Positions 1 to 8,260 of a DNA stretch of 64,000 bases are shown in pieces (within the stretch, counting starts at the first letter, position 1; each line of letters opens with the position of its first letter). The DNA is taken from NCBI GenBank assembly GCA_016795155.1, contig JAEUIE010000032.1, positions 143,001-207,000 on the forward strand. Reading direction: 5' to 3'. This DNA comes from Planctomycetia bacterium (lineage in GTDB: Bacteria > Planctomycetota > Planctomycetia > Gemmatales > HRBIN36). The translations under genes and the position numbers were made by a program. The notes under the pieces are model-generated. The model did not search any database. It saw only the letters and a program-made list of their open reading frames with translations, and was not told where the DNA came from.

Positions 1-326
1 CCCACCAGATGATCAATGCCCGGTACTTCGTCCAGCAATGTTTCTTTCTTGCGTTCGGCCAGGCAACCAGCAACTACCACGGCTTTGAGTTTGCCCTGGT
101 CTTTCAGATCGATCATTTCACGAATGACTCCCAGCGATTCCTGCCGGGCAGCTTCAATGAACCCGCAGGTATTCACAACAACAACATCCGCACCATTTGC
201 TTCAGGTACTATGGCATAGCCATCCACTGCCAGGTGGCCCAGCATCCGTTCAGAATCTACCAGGTTCTTGGCACAACCCAGTGTTACAAAAGCAAGCGTA
301 CCCTTCACAGGCGGAGGTGTTGGCAT
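1..326 (-). CDS. rimO: Ribosomal protein uS12 methylthiotransferase RimO, N-terminal part (cut by window edge)
   Basis: Only the first 108 codons lie in the window; the gene continues leftward. The frame opens with ATG at 326 and gives the N-terminal methylthiotransferase (UPF0004) domain. The three cysteines that bind the auxiliary 4Fe-4S cluster are at residues 18 (TLGCAKN), 54 (NTCGFI) and 88 (AGCLAER). LGCAKNxVDSE followed by NTCGFI is more typical of RimO than of MiaB, which usually has a GCxMN start. RimO is a radical-SAM enzyme that methylthiolates a conserved aspartate of ribosomal protein S12 in the cytoplasm. The radical-SAM and TRAM domains are outside the window. It is divergent from the exporter genes on the right. 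Confidence 0.88.
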   Translation of the reverse strand, partial: MPTPPPVKGTLAFVTLGCAKNLVDSERMLGHLAVDGYAIVPEANGADVVVVNTCGFIEAARQESLGVIREMIDLKDQGKLKAVVVAGCLAERKKETLLDEVPGIDHLV

Positions 327-561
327 GAGACATCACAAAGGTTAAGATCAGCACTATCTTATGGATGAGCTGAACACGAGAAATGAGCATGCGACGCAAT
401 ATTACCCATTTATGAGCGAATTATGAAGGAGAAGGCAGTTTGGTGGTCTGAAACAAAGCTTAAAATAGACATGGTATCATTCCAAGCGACTCTAAAAGCA
501 CTATTCAGAACGAATCTGATAAGATATGGTATCCCTGCCTGATCATGTTGAGGTTGCCAGA

Positions 562-1782
562 ATGAATGAAACAGTCGCAGCCAACCCTACCAACGCGTCC
601 TTGAAGGAACGGGTTCAATCTCTTCGACTAGGGCAGGAAGTCCGCGTGCCACCACGTCGAAGCAGCAAGTTATTTTGGCTGATCATCCTCGGCGTTTTGG
701 TAGGTGGTGGTTCATGGTTATGGCTGAAGTATGGCGCTTCACTCAGGCAGGCCCTAAGTACCTCCACAGCACCACAATCCACTGTAACGGCTACCGCACC
801 GGCACCTGAAAAGGAAAAACTGGCTAGTAACATCGCACTCGAAGCTGGAGGCTACATTGTTCCTTTTCAGAAGGTACAGGTTAGTCCCAAGGTAGGTGGG
901 CAGGTTAAGAAACTTTACATCGAGGAAGGGCAATACGTCAAGAAAGGTGAAGTTCTGGCTGAGTTGGAAACTGAAGAATACGACTTTGAATACAATCGTG
1001 CCCTGGCTATCTCACAGTTAGCTAAGGCCAAGTTGGATGAAGCCGAGAAAGGCAGCCGGGTTGAAGAGATACTTCAAGCCGAAGCTGCTGAGAAAGAAGC
1101 AACAGAATCACTGAAGCAATCCAAAGATGAACTCGCCAAGCTGAAGGCCTCTGGCAGTGCGATCACCCGAGATGAACTTGACAAGGCACAGAGCAGGGTA
1201 CTGATCGCTGAACAGAAACTGGAGCAACAGCGAGCCTTGAACTCGATGATGAAGAAAGGCGTTCGTGATGAACGCAAGGCAGCAGCCAAGGCCGAATACG
1301 ATCAAGCTTGTGCTGAAATGGCCAAGGCTAAATGGCGGCTCGATAACTGTAAAGTCATTGCACCCATAGCCGGCAAGATTCTCGAAAAGAAAACCGAATT
1401 GGGGAATACAGTAAGGCCTGAAGCCTTTTCCAACGGTCTTTCAGCGAATCTCTGCGATATGGCTGATTTGAAAAACCTCGAAGTCGAAGTAGACATCAGT
1501 GAACGTGACATCCGTCAAATCGCCAAAGGTCAGAAATGTACCATCACAACAGAAGCGTTCAAAGACAAGAAATATACCGGCAAAGTAGCACGCATCATGC
1601 CTGTTGCCAGCCGCAGCAAAGCCAGTGTAACTGTACGGGTAAAAATTGATGTTCCCGATGATGAAATGGATCTGCGACCCGAAATGCGTGCTCGTGTACA
1701 GTTTTTGAAGGATGGCATCCCTGCGGCTCCGACACAGACTGCTGTAACATCGACAGAACCCAAACCAGCTGTGAAAAATTAA
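562..1782 (+). CDS. HlyD/MacA-type membrane fusion protein of an ABC exporter
   Basis: Periplasmic adaptor subunit, 406 residues from ATG 562. One N-terminal membrane anchor (residues about 37-57) follows a short cytoplasmic tail. A lipoyl-like barrel-sandwich half motif (about 97-140, VGGQVKKLYIEEGQYVKKGE) comes next, then a long Lys/Glu/Ala-rich coiled coil (about 140-258), the second lipoyl half and a beta-barrel region. An in-frame ATG at 526 would add 12 residues, but a GAGG at 550-553 sits 8 bases before 562, so the later start is preferred. It is followed by an ATPase (14 bases downstream) and two FtsX-like permeases, the usual MacAB or DevBCA arrangement. The substrate cannot be told from sequence; no TolC-type outer-membrane gene is in the window. 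Confidence 0.88.
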   Translation: MNETVAANPTNASLKERVQSLRLGQEVRVPPRRSSKLFWLIILGVLVGGGSWLWLKYGASLRQALSTSTAPQSTVTATAPAPEKEKLASNIALEAGGYIVPFQKVQVSPKVGGQVKKLYIEEGQYVKKGEVLAELETEEYDFEYNRALAISQLAKAKLDEAEKGSRVEEILQAEAAEKEATESLKQSKDELAKLKASGSAITRDELDKAQSRVLIAEQKLEQQRALNSMMKKGVRDERKAAAKAEYDQACAEMAKAKWRLDNCKVIAPIAGKILEKKTELGNTVRPEAFSNGLSANLCDMADLKNLEVEVDISERDIRQIAKGQKCTITTEAFKDKKYTGKVARIMPVASRSKASVTVRVKIDVPDDEMDLRPEMRARVQFLKDGIPAAPTQTAVTSTEPKPAVKN

Positions 1783-1796
1783 TCCACGAGAAAATC

Positions 1797-2519
1797 ATGA
1801 GCAGTGCTATTGTTCGCTGTCAGGATGTCGTCAAATATTTTCAGCGAGGCGGCGAACGCATTGACGTATTACATCACCTGAACCTCGAAGTACAGGAAGG
1901 TGAATTTGTTGCACTCATGGGCCCGTCTGGCTCTGGTAAAACGACGCTGCTCAACATGATTGCAGGGCTGGATACACCCAGCGAAGGAAACATCTGGGTG
2001 GGAGATGACCTCGTCTCAGATATGAACGAAGAAGAACTGTCCCGCTGGCGGACCCGCAGCATTGGCTTTGTGTTCCAGTTCTATCATCTGCTGCCGGTGC
2101 TGACGGCATACGAAAATGTGGAGATGCCTTTGCTGCTTCTGCCGCTTTCGGCATCAGAGCGGAAACGGCAGATTTATACAGCCATGGAACTGGTCGGCCT
2201 GACCGATCGCATGTGGCATCGTCCCGGACAACTCTCCGGCGGGCAACAGCAACGTGTTGGCATTGCACGGGCTTTGGTCACCGATCCTACCTTAATTGTC
2301 GCAGATGAACCAACCGGTGATCTCGACTCCAAAAGTGCTGATGAAATCCTGACTCTCATGCAGGAACTGCCTCGGTCGTTGGGAAAGACTATCATTATGG
2401 TGACGCACGATCCGCATGCTGCCGAGCGTGCCCAGCGACTTGTTCGTCTTGAGAAGGGCAAACTGGTTGAGGATGCCTACGTCACCACGAAAACGGGTGC
2501 AGTTGTTTCCATCAGTTGA
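1797..2519 (+). CDS. ABC transporter ATP-binding protein, LolD/MacB type
   Basis: A 240-residue ABC ATPase. It shows Walker A GPSGSGKTT at residues 42-50, the Q-loop (FVFQ, about 91-94), signature LSGGQ at 146-150, Walker B LIVADE at 166-171 and the D-loop GDLDS after it. The H-loop histidine is in VTHDPH near residue 203. Length and the EPTGDLDS motif are typical of the LolD/MacB/FtsE (MacB-like) subfamily that drives mechanotransmission rather than classical import. The gene starts 14 bases after the membrane fusion protein and precedes two permease genes, so it most likely energises that complex on the cytoplasmic side. Confidence 0.93.
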   Translation: MSSAIVRCQDVVKYFQRGGERIDVLHHLNLEVQEGEFVALMGPSGSGKTTLLNMIAGLDTPSEGNIWVGDDLVSDMNEEELSRWRTRSIGFVFQFYHLLPVLTAYENVEMPLLLLPLSASERKRQIYTAMELVGLTDRMWHRPGQLSGGQQQRVGIARALVTDPTLIVADEPTGDLDSKSADEILTLMQELPRSLGKTIIMVTHDPHAAERAQRLVRLEKGKLVEDAYVTTKTGAVVSIS

Positions 2520-2620
2520 GATGCAGATGCTGAATTGATGCTGGTAATATGTTTATCGGCTTACCATGGAAATATGATGTTGGTTGATTCTTTCGCGTGA
2601 AGGTGGCATAGGGGAATGGG

Positions 2621-3847
2621 ATGAAACTGCTGAAGCTGATTGTCAAAAACCTGATGAGAAACAAAGTCAGAAGCATCCTGACCCTGCTGGCTATTTTCTT
2701 CCTGGTTGCCATCTTCACACTGATTGCCACCGTCATCCGATTTCTTGATGATCAGATGACTGAGCAATCCAAAGACGTGCTGGCGGTCATTACCGAACGC
2801 CATCGTATTCCCAGCCGGTTTGATCGTAAGTACATGGACGATATCAGCAGCACTGGCAGTATCCTGAATTCCAATCTTTCCAACATCGAAGGATTTCGCA
2901 GTGACAAAACTAACATCTGGCATTTTGTCATTTTCACGCTCGATCCTGCGATGAAGGATCCTGACAAGATATTCTTTTCCATCGCTTGCATTCCGGAAAA
3001 GATAGGGACAATGACTGATGGCTTGAAAGGTTTCGATCCCGAAGGCAAAATCTGTCAGATGATGAAGAATCCACCTGTTTCAAATGTGGACAATATCGGC
3101 ATTGTTATGGGTCCGGAACGTATGAAAAAACTGGGCAAACAGATTGGCGATGTTTTTAAAGCCCAGACTATTCTCCATCGAGGGTCGGATGGAAAGCCCA
3201 TTGAATTTGAAGTGGAGATTGTCGGCGAGTTGCCGGGCGGTAATCGATGGGCACAGGCTGCATTTATGGATTACGAGTATCTCAGTCGAACGCTTAAGGC
3301 GGTTGGCTCCGAACTTGATGGCAAAGTCAATCTCGGTTGGATCATGACGGACAATCAGCAGTCGGCGATTCAAACCGGGGGAACCATCGAAACCTATCTG
3401 CCTGACGTGAAGTGCGAAACCCTCTCAGCAGCTATCGGTCGGTTTCTGGAACCGTTCAAGGACATTCTCTGGGGTGTAAAATGGCTGCTGGTACCTGCTA
3501 TCTTCGCAGTGATGACCGTTATCGTAGCTAATGCGATCAGTATTACGGTACGTGAACGACGCATGGAGATTGCAGTGCTGAAAGTGCTCGGCTTCAGTCC
3601 CAACCAGATCATGTTTCTGATTCTGGGTGAAGGTGTACTTCTAGGCGCCTTGGCTGGAGGCATCAGTGCTGCCAGTGTGGTTTACATCTCACGGAATGTT
3701 TCTATCCTGGCAGGTTTCAACGTTCCCGATGCTGCTATCAGTTGGGGTTTTCTGGCTGGTGCCGGCACAGCATTCATAGGCAGCCTGTTTCCTGCTATTT
3801 CCGCCAGAACAGTCAAAGTAGTTGATGTCTTTTCGCGAGTGGCCTGA
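2621..3847 (+). CDS. FtsX-like ABC transporter permease (first of a pair)
   Basis: A 408-residue membrane protein with the MacB/FtsX plan: an N-terminal transmembrane helix (about 19-41, preceded by the family-typical NKVRSILTLLA), a large extracytoplasmic domain, and a C-terminal bundle of three helices (from about 285). The coupling segment VRERRMEIAVLKVLGFS, which contacts the ATPase, lies between the second and third helices. An AGGGGA about 6 bases before the ATG supports this start. Its stop overlaps the start of the second permease, implying translational coupling and a heterodimeric channel. Confidence 0.87.
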   Translation: MKLLKLIVKNLMRNKVRSILTLLAIFFLVAIFTLIATVIRFLDDQMTEQSKDVLAVITERHRIPSRFDRKYMDDISSTGSILNSNLSNIEGFRSDKTNIWHFVIFTLDPAMKDPDKIFFSIACIPEKIGTMTDGLKGFDPEGKICQMMKNPPVSNVDNIGIVMGPERMKKLGKQIGDVFKAQTILHRGSDGKPIEFEVEIVGELPGGNRWAQAAFMDYEYLSRTLKAVGSELDGKVNLGWIMTDNQQSAIQTGGTIETYLPDVKCETLSAAIGRFLEPFKDILWGVKWLLVPAIFAVMTVIVANAISITVRERRMEIAVLKVLGFSPNQIMFLILGEGVLLGALAGGISAASVVYISRNVSILAGFNVPDAAISWGFLAGAGTAFIGSLFPAISARTVKVVDVFSRVA

Positions 3848-5073
3848 TGATACCAGTAAGTTACAACTACCGAAATCTGATGGTGCGCTGGCGAACCACC
3901 ATGCTGACTGCCATTGGTTTCACCCTCGTCGTCTCGCTGCTCGTAGTCATGCTTGCCTTTGTGCGTGGCCTGGCTGCATTGGCAGAAAACTCCGGCCACC
4001 CAGGCAATGTTATCATCTTGAAGGATGGCACTAACGATGAACTGTTCAGTGAAATCAACATCGACGATGTTCACAAAACCCTTTTCTCGCTCTGGAGCGG
4101 TGATTCACTCGTGCAGCGAGATCCAGATGGCACCGTATGGGTGAGCAAGGAAGTCTATGGCATTGCCACGCAGGAAATTCCCAGCCCCACTCCTGGCGGG
4201 CGGCCGAGCTATCGTTTCATTCAGATTCGTGGCATGGAAGATCCCGATATGGCAGGCAAAGTACACAGCCTGAATCTCCAACCGGGTGGTGAGTGGTTTA
4301 ACCGCAGCGGCACCCAGTGTGTTCTGGGTGATGGGATCGCCCGCATGCTGGGATTGAAAGTGGGTGATACCTTCAGGCCTCGCCCCGGCTTGCCACCTTT
4401 ATGGCAAGTGATGGGGATACTCGATTCAGCTGGTTCACCTTTTGATTCGGAAATCTGGGCCAAGCGAGAAGATGTTGGTAAGTACTTTGGTAAAGATAAC
4501 GAAGAAACAAAACAGAGTCTTTACACGACCATTGTGCTGCGGCTTCCCAGCTATGAGATTGCATCGAAAGCCTGTGAGTACTACCGAGGCTTGCCTGACA
4601 TCAAAGTCAATGCCATGCCAGAGAAAGACTATTACCAGAAGCTGACGGAAAACACGAAAACCTTTCAGGTATCAGCCATCGTCATTGCCATCATTATGGC
4701 CATCGGTGGGTGTTTTGGTTTGATGAACACCATGTTTGCAGCGGTGGCTCAGCGAATCAAAGATATCGGCGTCCTGAGAATCATTGGCTATTCGAAACTG
4801 CAGATTCTCCTGTCGTTTCTGCTGGAATCCATCTTAATCGCTTTTCTGGGGGGAATACTGGGTGTTCTGATTGGATTGGGAGTAAACGGTATTGAACAGA
4901 AAGGGCAACTAAGCTCAGGGCAGGGTAGTGGAAAAACAGTTGTGTTCAAAATGGTGGTGGACGAAGAAGTTATCAAGGTAGCAGCCATCTTCACCATTTT
5001 CATGGGGCTGATTGGCGGTATCATACCTGCAGTATCGGCCATGCGCATCAAGCCTCTCGATGCGGTGCGATAA
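3847..5073 (+). CDS. FtsX-like ABC transporter permease (second of a pair)
   Basis: Also 408 residues and the same topology as its neighbour: helix near 20-45, a periplasmic domain, and three C-terminal helices with the coupling motif AQRIKDIGVLRIIGYSKLQI. The start codon overlaps the previous stop (ATGA). The extracytoplasmic domain is clearly different in sequence from that of the first permease, so the two are probably non-equivalent halves of a heterodimer rather than a recent duplication. Family knowledge suggests lipid, lipoprotein, peptide or drug export. Confidence 0.87.
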   Translation: MIPVSYNYRNLMVRWRTTMLTAIGFTLVVSLLVVMLAFVRGLAALAENSGHPGNVIILKDGTNDELFSEINIDDVHKTLFSLWSGDSLVQRDPDGTVWVSKEVYGIATQEIPSPTPGGRPSYRFIQIRGMEDPDMAGKVHSLNLQPGGEWFNRSGTQCVLGDGIARMLGLKVGDTFRPRPGLPPLWQVMGILDSAGSPFDSEIWAKREDVGKYFGKDNEETKQSLYTTIVLRLPSYEIASKACEYYRGLPDIKVNAMPEKDYYQKLTENTKTFQVSAIVIAIIMAIGGCFGLMNTMFAAVAQRIKDIGVLRIIGYSKLQILLSFLLESILIAFLGGILGVLIGLGVNGIEQKGQLSSGQGSGKTVVFKMVVDEEVIKVAAIFTIFMGLIGGIIPAVSAMRIKPLDAVR

Positions 5074-5093
5074 ACAGCGAGAAAGATGTGTAT

Positions 5094-6392
5094 ATGAAGC
5101 CTTTAGGCGTTGCCCTGTTAGGGTGTGGTGTCGTTGGCAGCGGCGTTGTCAGACTGCTGATCGAACAGGCAACGAGACTTGCCCAGCGTGCCGGCAGACC
5201 ACTGCAACTTCGCCACGTTGTTGTCCGTGATGCTGAAAAAGAACGATTATTCGCAGTTCCTCCACAGTTGGTTTCCACTCGGGACGAAGTGGTTTATCAG
5301 GACCCTGATGTGGAAGTGGTCGTTGAACTGATGGGAGGTCTCGAACCGGCACGAACACGCATCCTCAATTGTTTCAAACACCGCAAGCATGTGATTACCG
5401 CAAACAAAGCCGTTCTGGCAACGCATGGCGATGAACTCTTTCGGGCAGCACATGATGCAGGCTGCACTCTCGGCTTTGAAGCAAGCGTCGGTGGCGGTAT
5501 TCCCATTGTTCATGCATTGTCGCAGGGGCTAGCTGCCAACGACATAATTGCAATTAAAGCCATTCTCAACGGCACCACCAATTTCATTCTGACATCCATG
5601 TCGGAGAAGAACATTTCCTATTCCGATGCACTACTCGAAGCACAACGGCTTGGCTATGCCGAAGCTGATCCGACACTCGATGTCAGCGGGATGGATTCAG
5701 CACAGAAACTAGCTGTGCTTTCCCGTATTTGTTTCGGTGTCAGCATTCAGGGAGATGCCATCGAGCGACGAGGCATACAAGGCATAGAACTGGTCGATAT
5801 CCAATACGCCCGCATCATGGGATATGCCATCAAACTGGTGGCGGAAGCCTGGATGAGCGAGCATCGCGTGGCATTGCACGTTGAGCCGACTCTCGTACAT
5901 CGGTTTGATCCGCTGGCCCAGATGCCTGGTCCTTACAATGCCATTGAAGTAGTGGGCGATGTGGTGAAGGACACTTTGCTCTGTGGTCCGGGTGCGGGGC
6001 AAATGCCAACCGCCAGCGCCGTGGTTTCTGATTTGATTGACCTGGCTTTGGGACATGCTGCCATCAATTTCAATAGCATGCGATTGTGGTCGCCTGATAA
6101 GGGCATTGGATTACGTTCGCCTTCCGAAATTGAAAGCCGATTTTATTTGAGAGTGAATGCTGAAGAACGGCCTGGCAGTCTGGCTCAGGTGGCTGGTATT
6201 CTTGGCAAAGAGAAAATCAGTGTTGCTTCCATTGTCCAGCACGAGCAGCTTGAAACCCAGCGAGGCTTGGCTGTTCCCATTGTAATCAGCACGCACGCAA
6301 CTAATCTGGGAGCTATTAGAAGGGCTGTATTTGCCATTGATGAGCTTACCAGTTGCTTGACCCCAAGTATTTATATGCCCATAGCTGAATAA
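5094..6392 (+). CDS. hom: Homoserine dehydrogenase (EC 1.1.1.3)
   Basis: Reduces aspartate semialdehyde to homoserine, the branch point to threonine and methionine. The N-terminal Rossmann motif GCGVVGSGVV is followed by VVELMGGLEPAR and VITANKAVLA. The substrate-binding core has EASVGGGIPI, NGTTNFIL and AEADPTLDVSGMD. A C-terminal ACT domain (from about residue 348, RVNAEERPGSLAQVAGIL) points to allosteric feedback, in the family normally by threonine. The length (about 432) is that of the monofunctional enzyme with ACT domain; no aspartokinase is fused. A GTG two codons upstream (5088) is possible, but GAGAAAG at 5079-5085 is better spaced for ATG 5094. It follows the exporter operon by 20 bases, probably by chance. 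Confidence 0.96.
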   Translation: MKPLGVALLGCGVVGSGVVRLLIEQATRLAQRAGRPLQLRHVVVRDAEKERLFAVPPQLVSTRDEVVYQDPDVEVVVELMGGLEPARTRILNCFKHRKHVITANKAVLATHGDELFRAAHDAGCTLGFEASVGGGIPIVHALSQGLAANDIIAIKAILNGTTNFILTSMSEKNISYSDALLEAQRLGYAEADPTLDVSGMDSAQKLAVLSRICFGVSIQGDAIERRGIQGIELVDIQYARIMGYAIKLVAEAWMSEHRVALHVEPTLVHRFDPLAQMPGPYNAIEVVGDVVKDTLLCGPGAGQMPTASAVVSDLIDLALGHAAINFNSMRLWSPDKGIGLRSPSEIESRFYLRVNAEERPGSLAQVAGILGKEKISVASIVQHEQLETQRGLAVPIVISTHATNLGAIRRAVFAIDELTSCLTPSIYMPIAE

Positions 6393-6504
6393 ATTGCGAT
6401 GCCAGTAATTTGATGGTGTGCCAAAAATAAACTAAGCTGGATAAGTTGTGTTCCCTCTCGATATGATTGAGGGTGCTCTGAACTGACATACGCAGGAAGT
6501 TATT

Positions 6505-8163
6505 GTGTCGCAAAGCGAGCATGTGCTTGATCCACATTTTGTTTCCAAGGATGAAGAATCCCAGCCAACAGAGACTGGGTTGCAATACCTTTCCAGGCTC
6601 AGCTTCTCTCCATTGATGGAAATCTGGAAGGCAAGGTCTGCTGATGGTCAGTTAAGGCAGGTTAAAATTCTCAAGGGACTTTCCAGAAAACGAACCTTAA
6701 CCGACAAGGAACTGGAAAAGATTGCCTATTTGAAATATCTGAAACATCCCCGGCTGGCACCTATCGACGACATTCATTTTGATGCAGGCCGGGTACAACT
6801 GGTTGGACCTTTGCCTGAATTAACCCTTTTTGATCGATGGAAACAATTACGAGCCCAGGGCAAGCAGGGCATTGAACGCAAGGAACTGTTGCAGTACCTG
6901 GCAATTGTTACTGAAGCTCTCGATTTCCTAAGTCGGCATGCCAATCTGCTGCACCTGTGCCTCAGCCCGCATTGCCTTTATTACTTCAGTGGTCGACTGC
7001 GTGTGGCTGACTACTGTCTGGCTCAACTCGCCTGGATTCCCGCAGGCCAGCAACTCGATCAGGTCACTTTGAAATACGCGGCACCTGAATTGTCTGAGGG
7101 TTTGTATCACGACCATTCCGATCAATACAGTCTGGCGCTGATCTACATTGAAATGCTGACAGGCCAGTTGCCGTTCCACGGCAATACGTTGCATCAGTGG
7201 CGTGAACAGCGTCGGGCCATGCAATTTGATTTCAAACTGCTGCCGGGCCATGAGCATGAAGTGCTGTATCGCGCGATGGAGTTTGAACCAGGCAAGCGGT
7301 TTGCCAATGCCACCAGCTTTCTGGAAAACCTGATCCAGTCGCAGGCATCAGCCAGTGGCTTCAGAAGTAAATTGCTCGATCCCTCCGTCGCAGAGTCATC
7401 ACTTCTGTTGACAGGTGAAACCGTACCGGTGATTCCTCGTGAGGAAGTGGAAGCCATTCTCCGCCGACTGATTCAAGTCGTTTCCATGAAGACGGTCTCC
7501 AATCAGGACCAGGGCATTCGCTTCATGATCAGTGATGAAGGCGAAGTCATTCATCGTTGTGCAGCGTGGCTGCCGGGGGGCCTGGCGATTGATAAACTTA
7601 AAGGCTTTGCTCACGAGTGGGATGCGAAACTCGTGCAGGTTGACAAGGTCACTTCTGAATACACTTTCCAGATTCAGATGCAGCAGAATCTCTGGCAGAA
7701 GTTGCTGGGCCGCAAAGCTGAATTCATCGAAATACGAATCAAGCTAACCCCTCCTACGGAAGTTAACGTCAAGCAAACCGAAGTTGATATCCGTATTCGC
7801 TACACGGATTCCAAACCCGAAAACGAGCGTGACCGACTCGAAATTATTGTTCCTGCCTTGCTGTGCAGTTTGCGTACCTATCTGCTGGCGAAAAATGAAA
7901 CCAGAACTGCTGAACGATTTCGTTATGAATCCAAAGTTTATCTTTACCCCATCTACGTGAACTGTGTTGGAGAGCCTCTGGTCTGCCAGTCACGTGATAT
8001 CAGCAGCACCGGTCTGCGAGTGGTTGGCCCTGCGGAATTCACATCCAGCGATTGCATTGTACAATTGCATACGCAGGAATTTGGTTCGGTGATTCTGCCA
8101 GCCCGCGTGCAACGTTGTGAGCCACTTTCCACAGGCATGTATGATATCGGTCTGAAAATATAA
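6505..8163 (+). CDS. Pseudokinase-PilZ fusion protein
   Basis: A 552-residue cytoplasmic protein starting at GTG 6505, after an AGGAAG. Residues 25-290 have a Ser/Thr protein-kinase fold. The lysine of VAIK is kept (K54), as are an APE motif (AAPEL, 193-195) and the SDxYSL helix with the PF motif (205-224). The enzyme looks dead: no glycine-rich loop, HRD is HLC (150-152) so the catalytic Asp is Cys, the loop Lys and Asn are Ser and Cys, and DFG is DYC (169-171). Residues about 300-460 match nothing I recognise. The C-terminus (about 468-552) is PilZ-like, with DISSTG at 498-503 matching the D/NxSxxG c-di-GMP motif. The RxxxR arm is imperfect (R473 with K477). It is probably a scaffold or c-di-GMP-responsive regulator. 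Confidence 0.72.
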   Translation: MSQSEHVLDPHFVSKDEESQPTETGLQYLSRLSFSPLMEIWKARSADGQLRQVKILKGLSRKRTLTDKELEKIAYLKYLKHPRLAPIDDIHFDAGRVQLVGPLPELTLFDRWKQLRAQGKQGIERKELLQYLAIVTEALDFLSRHANLLHLCLSPHCLYYFSGRLRVADYCLAQLAWIPAGQQLDQVTLKYAAPELSEGLYHDHSDQYSLALIYIEMLTGQLPFHGNTLHQWREQRRAMQFDFKLLPGHEHEVLYRAMEFEPGKRFANATSFLENLIQSQASASGFRSKLLDPSVAESSLLLTGETVPVIPREEVEAILRRLIQVVSMKTVSNQDQGIRFMISDEGEVIHRCAAWLPGGLAIDKLKGFAHEWDAKLVQVDKVTSEYTFQIQMQQNLWQKLLGRKAEFIEIRIKLTPPTEVNVKQTEVDIRIRYTDSKPENERDRLEIIVPALLCSLRTYLLAKNETRTAERFRYESKVYLYPIYVNCVGEPLVCQSRDISSTGLRVVGPAEFTSSDCIVQLHTQEFGSVILPARVQRCEPLSTGMYDIGLKI

Positions 8164-8260
8164 TCATTTTCATTTTGAGTCCTTTGTGGTTGTGCCAGTC
8201 TGACTAATAACAGTATGATGACATTCTGCTGGTTTTCGCATGCCCCGATAAATACCTGCC

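Noticed and set aside
9..368. Rightward frame at the left edge
   Set aside because: Antisense to rimO, whose cluster-binding cysteines are clear on the other strand.
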